DNA of 64,000 bases, from NCBI RefSeq assembly GCF_020662345.1, contig NZ_VMOA01000007.1, positions 1 through 64,000 on the forward strand. Direction: 5' to 3'. Under the pieces are notes generated by a model that was not told the DNA's origin, ran no database searches, and was given only the letters and a program-made list of their open reading frames with translations. Positions 40,846 through 49,710 of the stretch are shown in pieces. Positions within the stretch are counted from its first letter, which is position 1, and each line of letters begins with the position of its first letter. This DNA is from Methylobacterium sp. W2. GTDB taxonomy: Bacteria > Pseudomonadota > Alphaproteobacteria > Rhizobiales > Beijerinckiaceae. Made by a program: the position numbers and the translations under genes.

Positions 40846-41547
40846 TCAGACAGCGATCCGCTCTTCACCCTCGTTGGGTTCGCGCAGGACGTAGCCGCGT
40901 CCCCAGACGGTCTCGATGTAGTTCTTGCCGGAGGAGGCATTGGCCAGCTTCTTACGCAACTTGCAGATGAAGACGTCGATAATCTTCAACTCGGGCTCGT
41001 CCATGCCGCCGTAGAGGTGGTTGAGGAACATCTCCTTCGTGAGGGTCGTGCCCTTCCGCAGCGAGAGAAGCTCCAGCATCTGATATTCCTTGCCGGTGAG
41101 ATGGACCCGGCTGCCGGTGACCTCGACGGTCTTCTGATCGAGATTCACGATCAGATCGCCGGTGGTGATGACCGACTGGGCATGCCCCTTCGAGCGGCGG
41201 ACGATCGCGTGAATGCGAGCGACCAGTTCATCCTTATGGAAAGGTTTGGTGAGGTAATCATCGGCTCCGAAGCCGAGGCCCTTCACCTTGTCCTCGATGC
41301 CAGCCATGCCTGAGAGGATCAAGATCGGCGTCTTGACCTTCGCCACGCGGAGGTTGCGCAGCACCTCGTAGCCCGACATGTCGGGGAGGTTCAGGTCGAG
41401 AAGGATGATGTCGTAGTCGTAGAGCTTGCCGAGGTCGATTCCTTCCTCGCCGAGATCCGTCGTGTAGGTGTTGAAGCTCTCCGACTTGAGCATCAGTTCG
41501 ATGCTCTGCGCGGTCGCGCTGTCGTCTTCGATCAGAAGTACCCGCAT
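40846..41547 (-). CDS. ctrA: Cell-cycle response regulator CtrA
   Basis: Master OmpR-type regulator of alphaproteobacterial cell cycle and motility. The 233-residue protein has the receiver domain [20 protein letters not shown] with phospho-Asp 51 ([13 protein letters not shown]) and a winged-helix domain ([44 protein letters not shown]). The sequence is close to other CtrA proteins throughout. GGGGACC precedes the ATG. The upstream region contains TTAA motifs and a GANTC site, as in known autoregulated ctrA promoters. In Methylobacterium-type bacteria CtrA mainly controls motility genes, which surround it here. Confidence 0.95.
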   Translation of the reverse strand: MRVLLIEDDSATAQSIELMLKSESFNTYTTDLGEEGIDLGKLYDYDIILLDLNLPDMSGYEVLRNLRVAKVKTPILILSGMAGIEDKVKGLGFGADDYLTKPFHKDELVARIHAIVRRSKGHAQSVITTGDLIVNLDQKTVEVTGSRVHLTGKEYQMLELLSLRKGTTLTKEMFLNHLYGGMDEPELKIIDVFICKLRKKLANASSGKNYIETVWGRGYVLREPNEGEERIAV

Positions 41548-41652
41548 CGTCGGTCCCCAGCCCAGCCGGCCGTATTCAGCGTTCGGGCAAGCCCCCGCCG
41601 TTCGTCCACCACCGGCCCGTGGCAGACGCTCCCTCGTCATAGACGTGAAACG

Positions 41653-41683
41653 CTAATGGTTAATCGTTAACAAAACCTGATTC
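41653..41683 (-). promoter_or_regulatory. CtrA-like TTAA motifs and CcrM GANTC site upstream of ctrA
   Basis: On the minus strand, TTAACGATTAACCATTAG (41653-41670) contains the CtrA half-site TTAACCAT and overlapping TTAA repeats. A GATTC/GAATC methylation site lies at 41679-41683. The cluster is 106 to 136 bases upstream of the ctrA start, in the shared ctrA/fliI intergenic region. This fits autoregulation and methylation-controlled timing; it is a motif match only. Confidence 0.55.
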
Positions 41684-41966
41684 TCGGTGGCAAGCGCAGA
41701 TTTGAACGTTCCGGGAAATCATGCTGCGACCGATCGACAATCCGTCCCCGAGAGGTGACGGGCCGGCGCAAGCATTACACGAAAACAATCAGCTAAGCAC
41801 TTGATAGATTTGCCTTCATCGACAGCTGTATCTCAACTGACACGCCCAAGCGATGCTTCGCATTCGCACGGGACACATGTCCGTCAACGAATGGCGACGG
41901 ACCGCTTCAAGCCCGATGTACGCAGTGTTAAGGAGGGAGGTAAACGAAACGTTGAGAGACGCGCAG

Positions 41967-43322
41967 ATGACGGACCGGCCCCGCGTTTCTCCCACGCTCA
42001 ATCTGGCCGCGGCCCAGGCTGCCCTCGCCGGCATCCATCCCCTGGAGACCTTCGGTCGCGTCGTCGCCATCAAAGGACTCCTGGTTGAAGTCGTAGGACC
42101 CGTCGCTGCGATGCGGCTCGGCGGACGCCTTGACATCATGGTGGAGAACGCAGCGGGCGCTGTGCCTTGCGAGATCATCGGCTTTCAGGGGGATCGCGCG
42201 CTGGCGATGCCGTTCGGATCGCTCGAAGGCGTCCGTCGCGGATGCCCGGCCATGGTGCGCGACGAGGCGGCCGGCGCGATTCGTCCCTCCGCCGGCTGGC
42301 TCGGGCGGACCATCGATGCCCTCGGTCGTCCCGTCGACGGACTCGGCCCGCTGCCGCCGGGCCCTGCCATCTACCCCCTGCGCGCCGATCCGCCCCCGGC
42401 CCATGCCCGGCGCAGGGTCGGCCCGCCGCTGGATCTCGGCATCCGCTGCATCAACACCTTCATCACCATGTGCGCCGGCCAGCGCATGGGCATCTTCGCC
42501 GGCTCCGGCGTGGGCAAGTCCGTCCTTCTCTCCATGCTCGCCCGCTACACGGCGGCGGATGTCGCCATCATCGGCCTCGTGGGCGAGCGCGGGCGCGAGG
42601 TGCAGGAGTTCCTGCAGGACGATCTCGGCCCCGCCGGCCTCGCCCGTTCGGTCGTGGTGGTGGCGACGTCGGACGAGCCGGCCCTGATGCGGCGCAACGC
42701 GGCCTACGTCACCCTCGCCATGGCGGAGTATTTTCGCGATCAGGGCGCTCAGGTCCTCTGCATGATCGACTCGATCACCCGATTCGCCATGGCCCAGCGC
42801 GATATCGGCCTCGCCGCCGGCGAGCCCCCCACCGCCAAGGGCTACACCCCCACGGTCTTCAGCGAATTACCACGTCTCCTGGAGCGGGCCGGCCCCGGAA
42901 CGGGGCAGGGCGCGATCTCGGGCCTGTTCACGGTGCTGGTGGAAGGCGACGATCACAACGAACCGGTGGCCGACGCGGTGCGCGGCATCCTTGACGGCCA
43001 CATCGTCATGGAGCGCGGCATCGCCGAGCGGGGACGCTATCCCGCCATCAACGTCCTACGCTCCGTCTCCCGGACCATGCCGCGGTCCTGCGACCCTGCT
43101 CATCTGCCCACCGTGAGGCGCGCCCGGCGCATCCTCTCCACCTACGCCGACATGGAAGAGCTCATCAGACTCGGTGCCTACAGGGCCGGCGCATCGGCCG
43201 AAGTCGACGAGGCGGTGGGGTTGATGCCAAGTATCGAGGCTTTTCTGGGTCAGAGTAAGGAAGAAGCAACCTCGATAGGCGAGGGTTATCAGCGGTTGGC
43301 AGCGATCGTCGGCGGCGCCTGA
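41967..43322 (+). CDS. fliI: Flagellum-specific ATPase FliI
   Basis: Powers unloading of flagellar export substrates with FliH and FliJ. The 451-residue protein has Walker [21 protein letters not shown], the ATPase segments [14 protein letters not shown] and [20 protein letters not shown] and the export-ATPase motif [20 protein letters not shown]. Start choice is uncertain: the ATG at 41967 (MTDRPRV) gives the usual length. A strong AGGAGG at 41931-41936 points to the TTG at 41952, five codons earlier. fliJ follows after 83 bases. The 419 bases before it form the divergent ctrA/fliI promoter region. Confidence 0.94.
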   Translation: MTDRPRVSPTLNLAAAQAALAGIHPLETFGRVVAIKGLLVEVVGPVAAMRLGGRLDIMVENAAGAVPCEIIGFQGDRALAMPFGSLEGVRRGCPAMVRDEAAGAIRPSAGWLGRTIDALGRPVDGLGPLPPGPAIYPLRADPPPAHARRRVGPPLDLGIRCINTFITMCAGQRMGIFAGSGVGKSVLLSMLARYTAADVAIIGLVGERGREVQEFLQDDLGPAGLARSVVVVATSDEPALMRRNAAYVTLAMAEYFRDQGAQVLCMIDSITRFAMAQRDIGLAAGEPPTAKGYTPTVFSELPRLLERAGPGTGQGAISGLFTVLVEGDDHNEPVADAVRGILDGHIVMERGIAERGRYPAINVLRSVSRTMPRSCDPAHLPTVRRARRILSTYADMEELIRLGAYRAGASAEVDEAVGLMPSIEAFLGQSKEEATSIGEGYQRLAAIVGGA

Positions 43323-43405
43323 GTGACGTTCGGAACGTCGTCTCATTTGTCTCCGGCGGCGGCAGCGTCGGCCTTTCGTGCGTGGCGTGGAATGGGACCC
43401 TCAAT

Positions 43406-43813
43406 ATGAAATCGCGTGACACGTTGATCCGGCTGCGCCGCTTCCAGGTCGACGAGAAGCGTCGGCGGGTGACGCAAATCGAGATGATGATGGCCGATTT
43501 CAACCGGATGGCGTCCGAGCTCGACCGTGAAGTGGCCTACGAGGAAGGCCGCGCCGGCATCACCGATACCGGTCATTTCGCCTATCCCACCTATGCCCGC
43601 GCCGCGGCGACCCGCCGGGACAACATGCGTCAATCCGCGCTCGCCCTCGAAGGCCAGCTCACCGACGCCAAGGCCGAGCTCGGCGAGGCGTTCGAGGAAC
43701 TCAAGAAGATCGAGATCCTCGAGGATCGCGAACGCACGGCCGAGCGCGTTGCCGAAGCGGCCCGCGACCAGGCGGCCATGGACGGTATCGGCCTCTCCCG
43801 CATTCGCGCGTGA
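43406..43813 (+). CDS. fliJ: FliJ-like flagellar export chaperone
   Basis: A 135-residue, highly charged, all-helical protein (LIRLRRFQVDEKRRRVTQIE, LGEAFEELKKIEILEDRERT) starting MKSRDTL directly downstream of fliI. FliJ is a coiled-coil protein that couples the FliI ring to FlhA. Sequence identity in this family is low, so the call depends on size, helical content and position. A Met eight codons upstream is a less likely start. Confidence 0.8.
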   Translation: MKSRDTLIRLRRFQVDEKRRRVTQIEMMMADFNRMASELDREVAYEEGRAGITDTGHFAYPTYARAAATRRDNMRQSALALEGQLTDAKAELGEAFEELKKIEILEDRERTAERVAEAARDQAAMDGIGLSRIRA

Positions 43814-43953
43814 GCGATCCGCGGTCGGCACGGCACGAAGTCGTCATGTTCACATGACATCTGTCCGGGTAATGCCTTAGCCGGCCGTCTCGCTTGCGAT
43901 GCTCAGCGCGGTCGTGCAGGTAGGCTGGGCTGTGGGGGCATGACCGGTTCGCA

Positions 43954-45009
43954 ATGAAAACAATCAAGGATTTCGCCTGGCCGCTCATCGGCATCCTGGC
44001 GATCGCGATCTCCGGCTACTTTCTCTACCAGGAGCTGAAGACCACATCGATGGCGGCGGTATGGGGGGCCATCGTCGCCATCCCGCCCCATCGCATGGCT
44101 CTGGCAGGGCTCTCGACCCTCATCGCCTATGCGGCTCTCGCCTGGTACGACCGGATCGCGCTGCTGCATCTGGGCGTGCGCGGCATCTCCTGGTTCTTCG
44201 TGGCGGTGTGCTCGTTCACCACCTACGCGCTCTCCCACAATATCGGCGCCTCGGTCTTCTCCGGCGCCCTGGTGCGCTATCGCGCCTACACGGCCAAAGG
44301 CCTTTCGGCCGCCCAAGTGGCGGTGCTGGTGGCCTTGTGCTCGTTCACCTTCTTCCTCGGAACGATCCTGCTCGGGGGCGTCGTCCTCGTGATCGAGCCG
44401 CAGCTGCTCTCGCGGCTCAAGGGGATCCTGCCCGGCTTTCTCACCGATCCGAAGACCGCGCTCATCGTCGGCATCGGCCTGCTCGCCTTCGTCGCGCTCT
44501 ACGTCGCCGGGTCGATCCTGCGCCTCCCGCCGCTCCACATTCGCAAGTTCAAGCTCGAATATCCGCGCCCCGCAATCATGGGCCGGCAGCTCCTGGCTGC
44601 GCCCCTCGAACTGCTCGGCGCGGCCGGCATTCTCTATTTCGCCCTCCCTGAGGCGGTGAATCCCGGCCCCATCGCAGTCATCGCGATCTTCCTCGCCTCC
44701 TTCTCCGTCGCTCTGGTCTCGAACGCACCGGGCGGCCTCGGCGTCTTCGAACTCGTCTTCATCACGGCGATGCAGATCACTGATCCCGGCCAGAAGGACG
44801 CGATCATCGCAGCCGTCATCGTGTTCCGGGTCTTCTATTTCTGGATACCGGCGCTGATTTCGGTGGTCGTCGTCCTGCTCTACGAGCGCTCACGCCTCGC
44901 CGACCTCGCAAGAGCGCCGCAGGCCTCTGCCGTGCCCGCACCGCCGGTCGTCGCTCCGGGCCTCGATGCGAACAGGATCGAGAAGAAGCTGGAGAAGAAG
45001 CCTCTCTAA
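43954..45009 (+). CDS. UPF0104/lysylphosphatidylglycerol-synthase-type membrane protein
   Basis: A 351-residue integral membrane protein with about eight hydrophobic helices, including AGLSTLIAYAALAWYDRIAL, TTYALSHNIGASVFSGALVR and ALVSNAPGGLGVFELVFITA. The NIGASVFSGALVRYR and APGGLGVFE motifs mark the flippase-like domain of the MprF/AglD family. No aminoacyl-transfer domain is fused. Family members are linked to lipid translocation or hopanoid/lipid modification; the substrate is not known. The Lys/Pro-rich C-terminus is cytoplasmic-like. It is not obviously part of the flagellar operon. Confidence 0.8.
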   Translation: MKTIKDFAWPLIGILAIAISGYFLYQELKTTSMAAVWGAIVAIPPHRMALAGLSTLIAYAALAWYDRIALLHLGVRGISWFFVAVCSFTTYALSHNIGASVFSGALVRYRAYTAKGLSAAQVAVLVALCSFTFFLGTILLGGVVLVIEPQLLSRLKGILPGFLTDPKTALIVGIGLLAFVALYVAGSILRLPPLHIRKFKLEYPRPAIMGRQLLAAPLELLGAAGILYFALPEAVNPGPIAVIAIFLASFSVALVSNAPGGLGVFELVFITAMQITDPGQKDAIIAAVIVFRVFYFWIPALISVVVVLLYERSRLADLARAPQASAVPAPPVVAPGLDANRIEKKLEKKPL

Positions 45010-45318
45010 GCGGTTTCGCGTTGGTAAGCCAACGCGTCACCTCGCTCAGGCTTTTGAAGTGTCGCAGGTTTCAGGACGCAAAACCCGCGACCACTTTTGC
45101 TAAACCTGCTTAAGGACCGGATCGGCTTCGCTCTCGACAGCGGTCCCACACCGCCGGAGTGTCCGGCCGGAAAGTCCCGGTCGATCTCGCCGCCTTCAGA
45201 GCAACGCTTTCGGAAGGGCTCGGCAATCAAGGCTCGGGGGCGGTTCGCCCGGAGCGAGGACGCGCTCTGGAGGGAACCGGCTATACCCGATCGGATCCGG
45301 CATCGCGTGCTGTTTCCC
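45010..45318. other. Gene-free interval downstream of flhA
   Basis: No gene is recognised. A perfect 7-base inverted repeat, GCGTTGG-TAAG-CCAACGC (45018-45035), lies nine bases after the UPF0104 stop and may stabilise its transcript, though no T run follows. Copy 2 of the dispersed repeat is at about 45067-45117. The remainder is unremarkable GC-rich sequence. Confidence 0.55.
45067..45117. repeat. Dispersed intergenic repeat, copy 2
   Basis: Shares the ordered blocks GTTTC, GGACGC, GACC-CTTT, CCTGCT and AGGAC with copy 1 near 40501, same orientation. It contains AAAACCCGCGACCACTTTTG, a form that I associate with intergenic repeats of Methylobacterium genomes, though I cannot confirm this here. 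Confidence 0.5.
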
Positions 45319-47472
45319 TCAAACCGAGCCCACCGTCCGCAGCCGCGCGCGCGGGTGGATCTCCGCTTGGCTCATCACCGCGGTCTCGCGGCGGAAGCGC
45401 TCGATGATCGAGCGTACGAAAGGCCGGGCCTGGACCGAGGTGACGAGGACTGGCATCTCGCCCATGCGCGCCGCCTGCTCGAAGCGGTCGCGCACCGTGT
45501 TGACGAATTCCGACAGTTTTGACGGCTGCATGGCGAGGTAGCGTTCGTCGCGCTCGCCCGCGATGGATTCGAGAAAGGCCTGCTCCCAGGCCGGCGACAG
45601 GGTGATGATCGGCAGCATGCCGTCATGCCCCTGGTACTGCGCGCAGATCTGGCGGCCGAGGCGGGCACGGACATGCTCGACGATGTCGCGCGGGTTCTTC
45701 ACATGGCCCGCCACCTCGGCGATGCCCTCGACGATGGAGCCGAGATCGCGGATCGAGACCCGCTCGGCCAGCAGGAACTGCAGCACGCGCTGGATGCCCG
45801 TGGTGCCGATCTGCGAGGGCACCACCTCCTTGAGGAGATCGGCATGGTCCTTCGAGAGCTCCTTCAGCAACTTCTGGACCTCCACGTGATTCAGCAGTTC
45901 CGACACATGCGCCTTAATGATCTCGGTGAGATGGGTCGAGACCACGGTGGCTGCGTCCACCACGGTATAGCCCTTGAGCTGCGCCTGATCGCGTAGAGAG
46001 GCGTCGATCCATGTCGCCGGCAGGCCGAAGGTCGGCTCCAGCATGTGCTGGCCGGGCAGCTGCACCTGTCCACCCATCGGGTCCATGGCCATGAACTGGC
46101 CGGGGAAGATCTGCCCCGTGCCGGCCTCGATCTCCTTCACCCGCACGACATAGGCGTTGGAATCGAGCTGGACGTTGTCGAGGATGCGGACCGAGGGCAT
46201 GACGAAGCCGAGTTCCGCCGCGAGCTGGCGGCGCAGGGCCTTAATCTGGTCCGTCAGCCGGTCCTGGCCTTCCTGTCCGTTGACGAGGGCGAGGAGCGCA
46301 TAGCCCATCTCGAGCTTGAGGTCGTCGAGCTTGAGGAGATCGGTCACCGTCTCCTCCTTGGCGGCCTGGGCCGCCGCCACCGCGGTGGCATCCATCGGCG
46401 CACCGTCGGAATCCAGGGGCGGGGCCTCGCGGGCAAGCTTGGCGAAGTGCCATGCGGCATAGCCCGAGGCGCCCGCGAGGGCGAGGAACGGCAGCATCGG
46501 CATGCCCGGCAAGAACGAGATCAGCACCATCACGCCCGACGACATGCCGAGCGCCTTGGGGTAATTGGCGAGCTGCTTGCCGAGGGCTTTGTCGGCCGAG
46601 CCCTTCACGCCCGCCTTCGAGACGAGGATGCCGGCCGCCGTCGAGACGATGAGGGCCGGCACTTGGCTCGCGAGGCCGTCGCCGATGGTGAGCAGTGTGT
46701 AGGTCTTGGCCGCCGCGCCGAAAGGCATGCCCTGCTGGGCCACGCCGATGATGATGCCGCCGATCACGTTGATGAAGGTGATGAGCAGCGCGGCGATGGC
46801 GTCTCCGCGCACGAATTTCGAGGCACCGTCCATGGCACCGAAGAAGGAGGATTCCTCCTCCAGCGCGGCCCGGCGGGCTTTCGCCACTTTCTCGTCGATG
46901 AGGCCGGCGGAGAGGTCGGCGTCGATCGCCATCTGCTTGCCGGGCATGGCGTCGAGAGTGAAGCGGGCCGCGACTTCCGCGATACGGCCCGACCCCTTGG
47001 TGATGACGACGAAGTTCACGATGATCAGGATCGCGAACACGATGATGCCGATGACGAAGTTGCCGCCCATCACGAAGTTGCCGAACGCTTCGATGACGTG
47101 GCCCGCCGCCGCCGTGCCCTCGTGGCCATGGCCGAGGATGAGGCGTGTCGAGGCGAGGTTCAGCGCCAGCCGCAGCAGGGTCGCGACGAGGAGCAGGGTC
47201 GGGAAGACGGTGAATTCCAGCGGATTGTCGATGAACAGGCCCGTCATCATGATCAGCACCGAGATGATGATCGAGACGGCCAGCAGCAGGTCGAGCAGGA
47301 ACGCGGGCAGGGGAAAGATGAGCACCGTGAGGATGCCCATCACGGCGGTGGCGAAGAACAGGTCCGTGCGCTTCGAGAGCGCGGTCAGGTTGGCACGGTT
47401 CGGGATCGCGAAGCTCGCGAACTGCGAGACGCTCATCCCCGGAGCCGGCGCGGCGGCGCCTGTCTCGCTCAT
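45319..47472 (-). CDS. flhA: Flagellar export gate protein FlhA
   Basis: Integral membrane component of the flagellar type III export gate. The 717-residue protein has the N-terminal membrane half with about eight helices (VMGILTVLIFPLPAFLLDLL; LLVATLLRLALNLASTRLIL), the conserved FHIPEP-type loop (DAMPGKQMAIDADLSAGLID), and the cytoplasmic C-terminal domain (FGLPATWIDASLRDQAQLKG, VDAATVVSTHLTEIIKAHV). The ATG with GAGGG upstream is chosen; a start seven codons earlier is possible. A CtrA-like site lies 52-68 bases upstream. It is transcribed toward the che/fli block from the other side. Confidence 0.95.
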   Translation of the reverse strand: MSETGAAAPAPGMSVSQFASFAIPNRANLTALSKRTDLFFATAVMGILTVLIFPLPAFLLDLLLAVSIIISVLIMMTGLFIDNPLEFTVFPTLLLVATLLRLALNLASTRLILGHGHEGTAAAGHVIEAFGNFVMGGNFVIGIIVFAILIIVNFVVITKGSGRIAEVAARFTLDAMPGKQMAIDADLSAGLIDEKVAKARRAALEEESSFFGAMDGASKFVRGDAIAALLITFINVIGGIIIGVAQQGMPFGAAAKTYTLLTIGDGLASQVPALIVSTAAGILVSKAGVKGSADKALGKQLANYPKALGMSSGVMVLISFLPGMPMLPFLALAGASGYAAWHFAKLAREAPPLDSDGAPMDATAVAAAQAAKEETVTDLLKLDDLKLEMGYALLALVNGQEGQDRLTDQIKALRRQLAAELGFVMPSVRILDNVQLDSNAYVVRVKEIEAGTGQIFPGQFMAMDPMGGQVQLPGQHMLEPTFGLPATWIDASLRDQAQLKGYTVVDAATVVSTHLTEIIKAHVSELLNHVEVQKLLKELSKDHADLLKEVVPSQIGTTGIQRVLQFLLAERVSIRDLGSIVEGIAEVAGHVKNPRDIVEHVRARLGRQICAQYQGHDGMLPIITLSPAWEQAFLESIAGERDERYLAMQPSKLSEFVNTVRDRFEQAARMGEMPVLVTSVQARPFVRSIIERFRRETAVMSQAEIHPRARLRTVGSV

Positions 47473-47523
47473 ACTCGAACCCTCGTGTCCCACGCGGACC
47501 CGGCAAGATTTGCCGAGTTCAGG

Positions 47524-47540
47524 GTTAGCGAAGGGTTAAC
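47524..47540 (-). promoter_or_regulatory. CtrA-like binding site upstream of flhA
   Basis: On the minus strand: GTTAA, seven bases, CTAAC, i.e. TTAA-N7-CTAAC, one mismatch from the CtrA consensus TTAA-N7-TTAAC. It is 52 bases upstream of the flhA start, a plausible promoter position. Flagellar export genes are known direct CtrA targets in Caulobacter. Confidence 0.6.
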
Positions 47541-47954
47541 GCGACGCGGTGGAGGCCGTTAAATCTTGCCCTGGCTCGCACCGTTCCGGAGCCGGGGGCA
47601 CTCCGGGCGATCGCACGTCCGAGCCCGGGGCCGTGAGGTGATGCTGACCCTATCGATCGTCGCCCCCCGGGTCGTTCGTCCGCTCCCCCCAAATGGGCGG
47701 GATCGCACCGACCCGGATGGCATCCGTCGGCGCACCGCGTTCGGCGAGCGCGATCCCGATGCAGTGACACCTCCCTGCCTTTCGCCGCCGCCGCCCCGGT
47801 GCTGATGGGACACAGGCAGGCAGCGGCATCGGGAAATCGCATGTTTCCTCACCCGATCGGTACGCTGGTCCCTTGCACGGTAGGAACTCGGCTAGTACAG
47901 CACGCCACTCGCTCATCGCCGCCGCTGAAAAAGCTGGCTCCGATGTGAGAGACT
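47541..47954. other. Gene-free interval between flhA promoter and tRNA-Ser
   Basis: No protein-coding gene is supported on either strand. The tRNA promoter should lie in its right end. Short GC-rich open frames here do not resemble proteins. Confidence 0.6.
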
Positions 47955-48044
47955 GGAGGGGTGGCCGAGTGGTTGAAGGCGCACGCCTGGAAAGTGTGTA
48001 TACCGGAAACGGTATCGCGGGTTCGAATCCCGCTCCCTCCGCCA
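47955..48044 (+). tRNA. tRNA-Ser (anticodon GGA)
   Basis: A complete 90-base class II tRNA. The acceptor stem GGAGGGG pairs with TCCCTCC (one G-T pair), the discriminator is G and CCA is encoded. The D arm is GTGGCCGAGTGGTTGAAGGC. The anticodon arm is CACGC-CTGGAAA-GTGTG, giving GGA at 47989-47991. A long variable arm (TATACCGGAAACGGTATC) and the T arm GCGGGTTCGAATCCCGC follow. It reads UCC/UCU codons. Serine tRNA genes are common integration sites, and an accessory segment begins right after this one. Confidence 0.97.
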
Positions 48045-48401
48045 TTTGACTACGCCAAACCCTTGAAATTGCTGCGGAATTTGGCCTGACGACCGGCGAC
48101 CACCGCCAATTTACCCCACATTTTGTATCGGCTTGTGTCGGCTAAAGCTGGATCGAGCTGGACTTCGCCTCGCGCGCGCGAGGCCGAGCGCTTGGGGTTC
48201 ATGGCAGCGCTTGATCAATGCGACTTTTTGGCTGGAGGCGCTGATTTCCGGCCAGGAGGATGCGTTTGATGAGCAGGCAACCGCTCAAGGCACGCGGCGA
48301 CATCGGATTCCTTCCTGTACGAACTCCCCACAGTCCGGTTTCGGGACAGCTGGTGCATGGCAGCCTGATGATCGGCTCAAGGACTGGAAGGGGCTTCAAG
48401 G
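48045..48401. other. Gene-free interval between tRNA-Ser and the ImmA-like gene
   Basis: No intact gene is recognised. Open frames spanning it give sequences without family character. I found neither an integrase remnant nor a second copy of the tRNA 3' end in the window. The interval could hold decayed mobile-element DNA. Confidence 0.5.
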
Positions 48402-49292
48402 ATGCCGATCAACAGGAAGGATCTGGCCGACGCGAGCTCGCCGGAGGCGCTTGTCAAACGCATCCTAAAGGCCGAGCCGAACCTGCCGGTGCCCGTACCG
48501 ATCCAGGAGCTGTGCGCACGCCTCGGGATCCTTAGGATCGAGGACCTGGACACTGACGGGTTCGAGGGCGGCCTCGCGACCGACGCGAAGCGATCCGAAG
48601 GGATCATCCTTGCCAAGCGCGGGGGCGAACCGCGTCGCCGCTTCACTATTGCGCACGAACTCGGCCACTTCCTTATGATGCACCACGCCCCGGATCAGCC
48701 CGGCCGGTTCCTGTGCAAGAGCTCTGACCTACTGCGCCTCACAGCCAAGGAGGGCGACCAGCGGCAGCGCCGTGAGGTCGAGGCCAACCGCTTCGCCGCA
48801 CTCGTGCTGATGCCCCCGCACTTGCTGAGGGAGGCCATGGCAGCCTTTCCCGAACCCAATCTGCAGCACGTTCTTGCGCTCGCGCGCGAATTTGCTGTCG
48901 GTAAGGAAACGGCGGCTCGGGCCTACGTGCAGTACCACCCCGAGCGGATCGCTATCGTCGTGGTGGGCAACGGCCGGGTGCAGCGGTGCTACCGCAGCCT
49001 CTCATTTCCGACCATCATCTGCGCGGTCGGCAGCCCGGTCCCGACACGCTCGCGCTATCGTAGCAGTTCGCATCGGCCGAACATCGCGGGCGACATCGCC
49101 CCGTGCAGTCCCGATCTTTGGATCGATGTGAAGCGCGACTTCCGCGCGCCGGCCCTCTACGAGCAGGTGTATCTTCAGCAGAGCGGCTTCGCGATGATCC
49201 TGCTGCGTCTGGAACCCATCTCGGATGAGAGCGCGGAGGGGAGCAGGTTAAATGAGGGCTGGTGTCACCGCTTTCACTCGGGGCGACGGTAG
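48402..49292 (+). CDS. ImmA/IrrE-family metallo-endopeptidase
   Basis: A 296-residue protein with a zinc-peptidase domain: the HExxH motif in FTIAHELGHFLMMHH (His 85, Glu 86, His 89) and the third-ligand helix QRREVEANRFAALVLMP near residues 121-137. A longer C-terminal part (from about residue 165) resembles the ligand-sensing region of IrrE-like proteins only loosely. ImmA-type proteases cleave phage-type repressors to induce mobile elements. The usual adjacent HTH repressor gene is absent here. GGAAGGGG lies before the ATG. Codon composition is high-GC, unlike the operon that follows. Confidence 0.82.
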   Translation: MPINRKDLADASSPEALVKRILKAEPNLPVPVPIQELCARLGILRIEDLDTDGFEGGLATDAKRSEGIILAKRGGEPRRRFTIAHELGHFLMMHHAPDQPGRFLCKSSDLLRLTAKEGDQRQRREVEANRFAALVLMPPHLLREAMAAFPEPNLQHVLALAREFAVGKETAARAYVQYHPERIAIVVVGNGRVQRCYRSLSFPTIICAVGSPVPTRSRYRSSSHRPNIAGDIAPCSPDLWIDVKRDFRAPALYEQVYLQQSGFAMILLRLEPISDESAEGSRLNEGWCHRFHSGRR

Positions 49293-49710
49293 ACGAGGCT
49301 TAGCGGGCGTTGCGCGGCTGATCGCGGCGGTTATGAAGCGTATCTCAGAACTCTTCGGCCTTGCTATTGCGCGACAGAATTTTCAGGATGGCGTGGGCGG
49401 ATGATCGCCCGAACAAAATCTTGGTAACCCCAGACGCTACTAACAACCTCGCGTTGGGCACGTCGCGAAGTGGACTGAGCTTGGAATTGCTAGCCCATGC
49501 TGTTACGCACGTCTGAACCTTCGAAGGCTGTGAGGGCTCTGAACGCTGAGCAAATCCATCGCACTGTTACCGCGCGCAACGAGACAATTTCCTGCCGCCC
49601 GAACTGATCGGATAGCCTGACTTCCAATGGCGTACGAGCGAAGCGTATCATTCAGAACGCACCTCTAATCTAATGTAGGAGACTTGCTCGGCGAGGCAAA
49701 AATCTCATGC
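49293..49710. other. Gene-free interval before the DAC-like operon
   Basis: No gene is recognised in these 418 bases. The sequence becomes visibly richer in A and T toward its right end, marking the boundary of the AT-richer operon. The promoter of that operon is probably near 49640-49680, but no clear motif is seen. Confidence 0.5.

Noticed and set aside
40461..40940. Minus-strand frame of 159 codons downstream of ctrA
   Set aside because: It overlaps the ctrA terminator and the ctrA 3' end, and its translation is Arg/Ser/Pro rich without family character.
41686..41705. Possible sigma-54 promoter before fliI (TGGCAAG and a TTTG further on)
   Set aside because: The spacing between the two elements does not fit the -24/-12 arrangement, and the second element lacks GC.
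48133..48535. Short plus-strand frames between tRNA-Ser and the ImmA-like gene
   Set aside because: Considered as an HTH partner or integrase remnant. No helix-turn-helix or recombinase motif and no ribosome-binding site were found.
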